Assembly: GCA_020024235.1 (NCBI GenBank)
Contig: JAHHUA010000121.1
Span: 1 to 5,100 of the forward strand
Source of the DNA: Oscillospiraceae bacterium
Lineage (GTDB): Bacteria > Bacillota > Clostridia > Oscillospirales > Ruminococcaceae
Reading direction: 5' to 3'
DNA length: 5,100 nucleotides
Part shown: piece by piece, positions 1 to 4,828 of the stretch
Position numbering within the stretch: position 1 is the stretch's first letter
Layout of the letters: every line of letters starts with the position of its first letter
The notes under the pieces: model-generated
Databases searched by the model: none
Told to the model about the DNA's origin: nothing
What the model saw: the letters and a program-made list of their open reading frames with translations, nothing else
Translations under genes and position numbers: made by a program

Positions 1-1119
1 ACATAATATTTTAGCTAAAGTTGATTTACCGCTTCCTGAACTCCCCTTTATAATTGTTATTCCTGTTTTTGGAATTATAATATTTTTATAATTAATATAA
101 TTATCACTATTATTGTACTTGAATTGTATATTTTCTATATTTAATAGGTTGTTTGGATCTTCGTTTATTTTAATTGAGGTTTCTTCGTTTGATTCACTAG
201 AATCTAAAAATTTTTTTATTCTCATTTTAGCATTTTTTACAGTGCTAAACTCTTTGAAAAAGTATGGAAACTCAACTATTGACCAAAGAATTGAACCTAT
301 AAGTCCGTTCCATAATCCTATAACAACACCGAAAGTAACTTCACCCTTGATATTTAGGTATACTCCGAATAATAAAACTATAGCTTCTATTAATTGAATG
401 GAAGCTTCAGACAGAATTATGCTCAATGTTTCAGTTTTAGAGTACTTTGTTTTGCTTTTACCCTCTTTGTCAATATATTCCGAGGTTTTGTTTTTAATAA
501 TACTTATTCTCTTTAACACTCTAAGTACTTCTATATTTTTTATACTGTCATGAATAAATTGACTTGTATTTGATCTATCATTTGAATTTTGTTCCTTACC
601 ATTAGAAACTTTTGAGTATATTTTATTATTTATATAGTAGTATAAAAAAGATAATAAAATAACTACAACAGTGATTAGTGGAGAGTAGATAAATCCATAT
701 AATAACGCAAGTGAAATGGTTATTGACAGCTTTAATATTGGAATATAACACTTATCCCATCTACTTGAATAATTTTCCAAGTCTTCATTTAGAAGCATTA
801 CATATTGAGAATCCTTTATATTCTCAGAAGCCAATAAACTACAACTGATTTCTTTGTCTACAATATCGTTAATAGTCTTTTCCTTTGAAATTAAAGATAA
901 TTTTTTTGATAGATATAAGTTATACCTATATGCAAAAGGATAAAGAATATTAACTCCAAGAAGTATTAGAAATAAATACATTATCATTTGAATGTTTTTA
1001 TTCATAATTATTGCATCTACAATGTTTTGCAGAATAAAAGATAAACTTATATTAAATCCTGCAATAAAGATTGTACTAATAATTATTGCAATAAAATAGC
1101 TCTTTGATTTTCTCCTCAT
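1..1119 (-). CDS. ABC exporter, fused membrane and ATPase domains (3' end outside window)
   Basis: This is the first 373 codons of an ABC exporter half-transporter, open from an ATG at 1119 to the window edge with no stop. By family knowledge it would use ATP to move a substrate out across the cytoplasmic membrane. Hydrophobic segments lie near residues 8-30, 45-64, 130-162 and 233-282, which fits a six-helix type I exporter domain. A coupling-helix-like stretch lies near residues 99-121. The ATPase domain begins near residue 327, with an A-loop-like FKY at 333-335 and Walker A GSSGSGKST at 359-367. The rest of the ATPase (Q-loop, signature, Walker B) is beyond the window. The start is supported by a GAGGAGG ribosome site 10 nt upstream. 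The gene is strikingly AT-rich with many Asn, Ile and Lys codons, unlike the nucleotidyltransferase block, which suggests separate origin. There is no N-terminal peptidase domain. The substrate is unknown; export of a peptide or drug, or self-immunity, are all possible. Confidence 0.92.
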   Translation of the reverse strand, partial: MRRKSKSYFIAIIISTIFIAGFNISLSFILQNIVDAIIMNKNIQMIMYLFLILLGVNILYPFAYRYNLYLSKKLSLISKEKTINDIVDKEISCSLLASENIKDSQYVMLLNEDLENYSSRWDKCYIPILKLSITISLALLYGFIYSPLITVVVILLSFLYYYINNKIYSKVSNGKEQNSNDRSNTSQFIHDSIKNIEVLRVLKRISIIKNKTSEYIDKEGKSKTKYSKTETLSIILSEASIQLIEAIVLLFGVYLNIKGEVTFGVVIGLWNGLIGSILWSIVEFPYFFKEFSTVKNAKMRIKKFLDSSESNEETSIKINEDPNNLLNIENIQFKYNNSDNYINYKNIIIPKTGITIIKGSSGSGKSTLAKILC

Positions 1120-1129
1120 TACTTTTTTA

Positions 1130-1136
1130 CCTCCTC
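1130..1136 (-). promoter_or_regulatory. Ribosome binding site of the left ABC exporter
   Basis: On the minus strand this reads GAGGAGG, a near-perfect match to the anti-Shine-Dalgarno sequence, 10 nt before the ATG at 1119. It decides the start of the exporter and implies efficient translation. Confidence 0.8.
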
Positions 1137-1213
1137 AATGAACAAACTTATGCCTTAACTTTACGATTTTAATGCGTATATTTACTTCCATTATCACATA
1201 ATACTTGGTTTAT

Positions 1214-1223
1214 TGTGTACACA
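1214..1223. repeat. Short palindrome TGTGTACACA in the exporter leader
   Basis: A perfect 10-bp palindrome sits in the leader between the predicted promoter and the exporter start. A second short inverted repeat, ATATT-GCA-AATAT read on the minus strand, lies just upstream of it near 1228-1240. Either could be an operator half-site pair, but in AT-rich DNA short palindromes also arise by chance. No regulator is identified. Confidence 0.35.
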
Positions 1224-1276
1224 GAACATATTTGCAATATCAGTTGCCTTGGAAGTATCATTCGGTTGATGTATTT

Positions 1277-1305
1277 ATCATAACATAGCGTTTTGGTTAA
1301 ATCAA
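1277..1305 (-). promoter_or_regulatory. Predicted promoter for the left ABC exporter
   Basis: On the minus strand there is a -35 box TTGATT (1300-1305), a 17-bp spacer and a -10 box TATGAT (1277-1282), the latter preceded by TGT as an extended -10. Transcription would start near 1270 and leave a leader of about 150 nt before the exporter ATG. The first four bases of the -35 box are the outer end of the large inverted repeat at 1302-1348, so a protein or structure at the repeat could directly control this promoter. Confidence 0.55.
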
Positions 1306-1348
1306 GGGACATTTGGTGAGCATAAAATGCTCACCAAATGTCCCTTGA
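1302..1348. repeat. Perfect 22-bp inverted repeat with AAA centre
   Basis: Arms at 1302-1323 and 1327-1348 are exact reverse complements over 22 bp, separated only by AAA. The left arm begins TCAAGGGACATTTGG. Neither side is followed by a T-tract, so it is a poor match to an intrinsic terminator. Both outer ends read TTGA outward and supply the -35 boxes of two divergent candidate promoters, so those promoters would not transcribe the repeat itself. This favours a DNA role: an operator, or two abutted inverted ends of a mobile element. Which of these applies is inference. Confidence 0.95.
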
Positions 1349-1374
1349 CTATACAATATTTTATGTGGTACAAT
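1345..1374 (+). promoter_or_regulatory. Predicted plus-strand promoter at the right end of the palindrome
   Basis: TTGACT (1345-1350), an 18-bp spacer and TACAAT (1369-1374) with an upstream TGG give a good sigma-A-like promoter. Its -35 box uses the TTGA at the outer end of the inverted repeat, mirroring the minus-strand promoter on the other side. It would drive the 38-codon ORF at 1423 and, if not terminated, produce RNA antisense to the transposase remnant and the XRE gene. Confidence 0.45.
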
Positions 1375-1422
1375 AAATAATTTATTTTGTTTTATAAATA
1401 TAAAATTAAAATAGATTTTACA

Positions 1423-1539
1423 ATGTTTAAAAAATTATTAGTTTTAATGAACATTTCAACTCTACTTCTAAAAGAACCTATTAATGCACGAATTTTCTCA
1501 GAAGAAATGGTACTTACGGGGGCATATCACTTTGCTTGA
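1423..1539 (+). CDS. Possible small peptide, 38 codons, unrecognised
   Basis: An ATG-to-TGA frame begins MFKKLLVLMNISTLLL, a short basic then hydrophobic start like that of a secreted or signal peptide. The remainder is polar and contains no Cys. It lies about 50 nt downstream of a good plus-strand promoter, and it is the only reading frame I could see worth naming between that promoter and the transposase remnant. Against it, no Shine-Dalgarno sequence precedes the ATG, the DNA is AT-rich so short frames are common, and I recognise no family. It may be chance or the remains of something older. The rest of 1375-1540 shows no other gene. Confidence 0.2.
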   Translation: MFKKLLVLMNISTLLLKEPINARIFSEEMVLTGAYHFA

Positions 1540-1540
1540 A

Positions 1541-1642
1541 TTTTCTTCAAACTTTGTGTAAATGTCCAAAATGGTGATAAAATATTAATTGTAAATTAGG
1601 CATATTAAATTTTCTCAAAATGAAAGCCTGTGATTTTTTGTG
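1541..1642 (-). mobile_element. Probable 3' terminal region of the IS256-family element
   Basis: This non-coding stretch lies directly after the transposase stop. Read on the minus strand it contains GGACATTTACACAAAGTTTG (about 1552-1572), which resembles the TTTACACAAA-rich terminal repeats typical of the family. The matching left end is not present because the 5' part of the element is missing, so the exact boundary and any target duplication cannot be set. Confidence 0.35.
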
Positions 1643-2082
1643 TTAATCCGGCAATCTGTCAGCAAAAAATATCTCTAGCTGAAAATGAATTTCTCCCCAG
1701 TTTTTGCGTCTGTTTGTCCATTTTTTAGTAATATCCATAGTGTCAAGATACAGCATTTTAAGTAAGCTGTCATCATTTGGAAATACGGATTTTGACTTGG
1801 TTACTTTCCTAAGCTGGCGATTAAACCTTTTATGGTATTAGTGGTGTAAATGAGTGTTCTAATTGATTCGGGATATTTAAAATATGTAGATAATTCCGCC
1901 CAATGAGCTTTCCAGGGCATTGCAATTTTAGGGTATTTACTATCCCATTTTTCTGCAAAATCATCTAAATACTGTAATGCCGAATCCTCATTAACAGCTG
2001 CATAAACCAGCAATTTCAATTCTGGATATTCAACCATACAGCTCCCAATGAAATATCGGTTTTGCGTACTCTTTATAACCAC
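1643..2082 (-). pseudogene. IS256-family (MULE-type) transposase, C-terminal remnant with frameshift
   Basis: This is the degraded C-terminal third of a DDE transposase that once moved its own element. One frame gives family motifs including VYAAVNEDSA, FAEKWDSKYPKI, STYFKYPESIRTLIYTTN. At 1821-1824 the frame shifts: the next frame continues NRQLRKVTKSKSVFPND, then KKWTNRRKNW and a natural-looking end FFADRLPD with stop at 1643-1645. Restoring one A in GGTTTAATCGC would rejoin the two frames. In the motif normally reading TTNAIEG, the conserved and probably catalytic Glu is Lys (TTNTIKG). Clear homology fades upstream of about 2022, and the first two catalytic Asp regions are absent. The product cannot be an active transposase. 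The longest frame uses GTG at 2082, which is not a real start. Confidence 0.88.
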
Positions 2083-2190
2083 AATATCTGTGTAGGCATT
2101 GATCAGTGCATCAAGGTCACTGTAAACGGTCTGCCGAACTGCAGCGGCTTGAAAAGCCGTTTGCTTGTATTGACTGATTCGGCTGTATTT
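2083..2190 (-). other. Unidentified open fragment between transposase remnant and XRE gene
   Basis: The minus-strand frame of the transposase fragment stays open upstream to 2214, encoding FQAAAVRQTVYSDLDALINA. It is less AT-rich than its surroundings and does not resemble the IS256 transposase region expected here. I see no start codon or ribosome site. It may be a scrap of another gene left by an insertion or deletion that removed the transposase 5' end. I do not recognise the source. Confidence 0.3.
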
Positions 2191-2191
2191 T

Positions 2192-3247
2192 CTATTTAAT
2201 ATCGTTATAGTTTCTTAGTTCTTGTAAAAGTTGTTGATACTCTTGGCTGCTCTCCATAAATGCAAATTCATTACCATTTTCCATTTCTTCTTGGAACATA
2301 GCTAAAAGACGCTCTGAGAAAATATTGGTGCCTGAACCGTCTAAATGCTTATAAAGTGGATTTTCTTCGGGTTTCCATTTTTCGCGCATTGCTGTCAATA
2401 TAGATTTAAGTGCTGCTAAACACTCTTTTTTGTCTTTCTTGATAACAGACAACGACAATTTTGCATTATATGGTATCCATTGCATTACATAAAATAATTT
2501 TGATACTTGCTCATAAATATCAGCATAAAAATCCGCATCTTCTATTCGTTCTTCCTTTACTGCAATATCTAACATATTCATTAGCGCAGTCTGAATTTTA
2601 GTAATGCTGTTTAATATTCTGTGTTCCCATATTTTAAGTGCGTCTAAAAATTTGCCTTGCTCGGTATAAAGAATAGCAATGCGTTCTTCTTTGTCTATTG
2701 ATGATGAAGGCAGCGTATTGATAAGTTCCTCTGCTTTAGAGAAATCTTTTCTATTTAGGCTATACGATATTAGCATACTAATAGCTGTTTCTCTTATTTC
2801 TGTATTTTGACCGTGTGATAGCTGTTCATAAAATGCTTCAAATACTTTCTCATACCGTTCCAGCTCTGATATGTTATAAAGAATTAGCGCTCCAGTTAAG
2901 TACATAACCACAGAATATATCAAATTCTCACAAGTCGGAAAATCATGAATTTTGTCCATTGCCATTTGAAAAGCAGTTTCATAACCCTTTTCTTGAACAG
3001 TTTTATCAATTTCATCTACAAAATTAACAATTTCCACATCACTTAAATCATCTTGAAATGACATAAGTGTATTGAGGTCTGTCTTTAGTAATCGTGCCAA
3101 TGCGGGAAGAAGTGTTATATCGGGATATGTGCTGCCTTTCTCCCATTTATTAACTGCCGATGTAGATACGCCCAAATACTCTGCAATTTGTTCTTGTGTA
3201 AGCACTAAGGTTTTTCTTTTTTCTCGAATGATTTCATTGATTTTCAT
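2192..3247 (-). CDS. XRE-family transcriptional regulator with TPR-like C-terminal domain
   Basis: A 351-residue DNA-binding regulator. Residues 3-62 form an XRE/Cro-type helix-turn-helix with the classic TQEQIAEYLGVSTSAVNKWE at 18-37 and YPDITLLPALARLL after it. The remaining 280 residues are alpha-helical in character, with segments near 89-145, 152-210 and 214-290 resembling tetratricopeptide helices (for example AILYTEQGKFLDALKIWEHR at 191-210). This arrangement is shared with peptide-sensing RRNPP regulators and with many unassigned Clostridia regulators; a peptide ligand is only a possibility. No membrane segment is visible. The start is fixed by GGAGGTG 4 nt upstream, and the gene has its own promoter. 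The end, with EYQQLLQELRNYND, looks natural, so the gene appears intact although it is bounded by IS remnants on both sides. The target genes are unknown; it may repress itself. Confidence 0.9.
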   Translation of the reverse strand: MKINEIIREKRKTLVLTQEQIAEYLGVSTSAVNKWEKGSTYPDITLLPALARLLKTDLNTLMSFQDDLSDVEIVNFVDEIDKTVQEKGYETAFQMAMDKIHDFPTCENLIYSVVMYLTGALILYNISELERYEKVFEAFYEQLSHGQNTEIRETAISMLISYSLNRKDFSKAEELINTLPSSSIDKEERIAILYTEQGKFLDALKIWEHRILNSITKIQTALMNMLDIAVKEERIEDADFYADIYEQVSKLFYVMQWIPYNAKLSLSVIKKDKKECLAALKSILTAMREKWKPEENPLYKHLDGSGTNIFSERLLAMFQEEMENGNEFAFMESSQEYQQLLQELRNYNDIK

Positions 3248-3251
3248 CTTG

Positions 3252-3258
3252 CACCTCC
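3252..3258 (-). promoter_or_regulatory. Ribosome binding site of the XRE regulator
   Basis: The minus strand reads GGAGGTG, with the GGAGG core 6 nt before the ATG at 3247. This confirms the chosen start. Confidence 0.8.
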
Positions 3259-3274
3259 GTTCTTCTGTAAAATC

Positions 3275-3303
3275 ATAATAGCATAGATAATTTCACGAAA
3301 CAA
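3275..3303 (-). promoter_or_regulatory. Predicted promoter of the XRE regulator
   Basis: On the minus strand TTGTTT (3298-3303) and TATTAT (3275-3280) are separated by exactly 17 bp, and the -10 box lies 27 bp upstream of the start codon. The implied leader is short. It sits beyond the IS110 remnant, so the regulator keeps a promoter of its own. Confidence 0.55.
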
Positions 3304-3378
3304 TGGAGCAAATGTTAAAATTCTAGCTTATAAAATTAACCTATGATTAATGAACTGTCTATCAAATTTCAGTGTGTT

Positions 3379-3711
3379 GAGCCTTTGTTCAAGGCATTTT
3401 CGTTTTCAAACACAACAGCAGGGGCGGATAGTCTGATTAAAAAACTATCCATACATATTTGCGGCTTATGCCGGTATTGATGCTTCTGTCAGTCAGTCCG
3501 GTGAATACCAGTCTACTAACAACAAAATGAGCAAGCGTGGTTCAGCTCTATTTCAGGCTGTTTTGACTGCCGCTTTTCACGACCCTGTTTTCTCTGCGTT
3601 TTATCAGAAAAAGCGTAGTGAGGGCAAACATCATTTAACTGCACTTGGAGCTGTTGCAAGAAACTATGCAATACCATATTTGCTGTTCTCAAATACAATA
3701 TTCCCTACGAA
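3379..3711 (+). pseudogene. IS110-family transposase remnant, internally deleted and frameshifted
   Basis: These are pieces of an IS110-type (DEDD plus Transposase_20) recombinase, probably from one gene. An N-terminal-domain scrap reads AFSFSNTTAGADSLIKKL (about 3394-3447). It is followed almost at once, in another frame, by the C-terminal domain AAYAGIDASVSQSGEYQS, then NKMSKRGS, FHDPVFSAFYQKKR and EGKHHLTALGAVAR. Some 200 codons between these parts appear to be missing. In the second part KRGS runs straight into ALFQAV where relatives have about five more residues (PYLR-like), a small in-frame loss. At 3659-3663 one missing A shifts the frame; the next frame continues KLCNTIFAVLKYNIPYE, the usual C-terminus. 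The extreme N-terminus with the first catalytic acid is also absent. The element is dead. It lies opposite in strand to its neighbours. Confidence 0.9.
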
Positions 3712-3730
3712 TTTGATTTTATTTTTTCTG

Positions 3731-3755
3731 ACTTGGGATTATCCCAGGTCTTTTT
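3731..3755 (+). terminator. Intrinsic terminator after the IS110 remnant
   Basis: ACTTGGGA and TCCCAGGT pair over 8 positions (one G-T wobble) around a TTA loop, then C and TTTTT on the plus strand. It follows the transposase C-terminus by about 20 nt, the right place for that gene's own terminator. On the minus strand there is no T-tract after the stem. Confidence 0.55.
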
Positions 3756-3829
3756 GTCCTGTATATTCTTTCTTTTCTTATTCAAAATATTTTTCTTTTT
3801 TTCCCTGTTGACTTTTTATAGCTGGTTTT

Positions 3830-4585
3830 TCATAATTCTTTCTCCAACACATCCGCAAAGTGTTGTATTGGCTCTGCAAGTGTTTCTGCGTAATCAAATG
3901 TCTGCTCATTATTCTTATGCTTTAACGGCTCTCTGCGAACTTGCAGAGCATATCGTAGCACATCAGAGTTAGGACATAATTCATTTTCCAAAGCCCAAAC
4001 CGCCGCCTCTGTCTTTGCGATGATTTTTCCGGTGCGGAGCGTATAAAGGCATCGTGCAATATCAAGCATCCATCCAAAGGAATACAAGCTGCGGTCAGCC
4101 TTTTGCACATACTTTCTGATAGTTTCGTAGTGATGACGCACATCGGCATATAGCATACTGAATGTTGGCAAAGTCAACTCATTACGAACATCATCACCAT
4201 GAAGCAACTGTCCGCATTCAAGCAGTTCGGTCATACTAAAGCTATCAAAATGGTATTTGTCGGTGATGCGTTCACCGCTTGTTCCCCAATACACAACCGT
4301 ATCCTTTTTGCCTGACACAAACGCACCCAGCGTGAGCATACCGCCTTCAAAAGAACGGTAGTAGGGGTTGTTCGGCTCTTTTGCGAGCATAGCTTGCCGA
4401 AGTCTGACAAGTTCCTTTACCTGCGGTTCGGAAATGCTTTTTTGAGTCAGCACCAATATATCAATGTCGCTCCAACCCAGCTTAAAATCGTCGAGGACAA
4501 CCGAGCCGTACAAGTAGATTGATGGCTTGCAATCGTCAATGATTCTGACAATTTCATTTGTCATGTTGTTTATAGCTTTATTCAT
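3830..4585 (-). CDS. Nucleotidyltransferase resembling aminoglycoside adenylyltransferases
   Basis: A 251-residue protein of the DNA-polymerase-beta nucleotidyltransferase fold. Family members transfer a nucleotide, usually AMP from ATP, to a small-molecule hydroxyl; close relatives inactivate streptomycin or spectinomycin. The metal-binding signature is complete: YGSVVLDDFKLGWSDIDILV at 26-45, with Gly27-Ser28 and Asp40/Asp42. Glu80 in SFEGGMLTL may match the catalytic Glu of the AadA-type enzymes, which is inference. The C-terminal helical half (about 145-250), with MLDIARCLYTLRTGKIIAKT, fits the helical domain of ANT(3'')/ANT(9)-like enzymes (DUF4111-like). The length is near that family's usual size of about 260. 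A longer frame opens at 4651, but that codon overlaps the predicted -10 box. The ATG at 4585 has AAAGGAG 8 nt upstream, so I chose it. Base composition is far less AT-rich than the left ABC gene, suggesting acquisition. Resistance function is unproven. Confidence 0.88.
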   Translation of the reverse strand: MNKAINNMTNEIVRIIDDCKPSIYLYGSVVLDDFKLGWSDIDILVLTQKSISEPQVKELVRLRQAMLAKEPNNPYYRSFEGGMLTLGAFVSGKKDTVVYWGTSGERITDKYHFDSFSMTELLECGQLLHGDDVRNELTLPTFSMLYADVRHHYETIRKYVQKADRSLYSFGWMLDIARCLYTLRTGKIIAKTEAAVWALENELCPNSDVLRYALQVRREPLKHKNNEQTFDYAETLAEPIQHFADVLEKEL

Positions 4586-4593
4586 AGGTAATG

Positions 4594-4600
4594 CTCCTTT
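4594..4600 (-). promoter_or_regulatory. Ribosome binding site deciding the nucleotidyltransferase start
   Basis: The minus strand reads AAAGGAG, then 8 nt to the ATG at 4585. The longer alternative frame from 4651 has no comparable site and would start inside the promoter. Confidence 0.75.
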
Positions 4601-4649
4601 TGCCGTGTAATTGAGATTTTTAGGGAATATATATAAAAATTTATAATAC

Positions 4650-4678
4650 ATTATACCACAAAATCGTGAATATTTCTA
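4650..4678 (-). promoter_or_regulatory. Predicted promoter of the nucleotidyltransferase
   Basis: A consensus TATAAT (4650-4655) on the minus strand is preceded by TGG, an extended -10. The -35 region at 17 bp spacing is weak (TAGAAA, 4673-4678). Transcription would begin near 4643, giving a leader of about 58 nt. It lies directly after the terminator at 4698-4739, so the gene is its own transcription unit. Confidence 0.6.
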
Positions 4679-4697
4679 CCACTTCCACAATATAAAC

Positions 4698-4739
4698 AAA
4701 AAAGCGGGGGCGCAATTCGTAATGAACTGCACTACCGCT
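4698..4739 (-). terminator. Strong intrinsic terminator upstream of the nucleotidyltransferase
   Basis: On the minus strand AGCGG, a TA bulge, GTGCAGTTC, loop ATTAC, GAATTGCGC, a CC bulge and CCGCT form a long stem (two 5- and 9-bp parts with a 2x2 internal loop and two G-T pairs), followed by a six-T run. It would stop transcripts arriving from the truncated ABC gene or from whatever gene originally ended near 4744. Confidence 0.8.
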
Positions 4740-4743
4740 GATT

Positions 4744-4828
4744 TTATCTTTCCCAATCCTTGTGCTTGGGCTTTTTGGTTTGCTGTTGTTTTTGATTTTC
4801 CGTTAAAATGCGGCATAACAATATGTTT
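4744..4828 (-). other. Short Lys/Gln-rich open tail, possible gene remnant
   Basis: Between the truncated ABC frame and the terminator, one minus-strand frame encodes ILTENQKQQQTKKPKHKDWE and stops at 4744-4746, five bases before the terminator stem. A charged, Gln/Lys-rich tail right before a strong terminator looks like the 3' end of a lost gene, possibly from a mobile element. No upstream part or start is visible and I cannot name it. A second frame here is also open, so coding is uncertain. Confidence 0.25.

Noticed and set aside
113..397. Plus-strand frame of 94 codons
   Set aside because: It is antisense to the exporter gene, which has Walker A, membrane helices and a ribosome site; the plus frame has none of these.
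1302..1348. The large inverted repeat as an intrinsic terminator
   Set aside because: Neither strand has a T-tract after the stem, and both flanks instead carry promoter-like boxes directed outward.
3072..3278. Plus-strand frame of 68 codons
   Set aside because: It is the antisense shadow of the helix-turn-helix part of the XRE gene and runs into that gene's promoter.
3281..3378. An IS110 bridge RNA upstream of the remnant
   Set aside because: The space holds the XRE promoter and the transposase 5' end is missing. I see no conserved RNA structure that can be supported.
3343..3480. A 45-codon plus-strand gene starting at ATG 3343
   Set aside because: No ribosome site precedes it, and its middle is the IS110 motif AFSFSNTTAGADSL, so it is part of the transposase remnant running out of frame after the deletion.
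3516..3698. Minus-strand frame of 60 codons
   Set aside because: It is antisense to the clear IS110 C-terminal domain.
3733..3972. Plus-strand hydrophobic frame of 79 codons
   Set aside because: It is the frame-shifted run-on of the IS110 remnant through T-rich non-coding DNA and then antisense into the nucleotidyltransferase. The Phe-rich membrane look comes from T-runs.
3922..4149. Minus-strand frame of 75 codons
   Set aside because: It is an alternate frame inside the nucleotidyltransferase, whose own frame has the family motifs.
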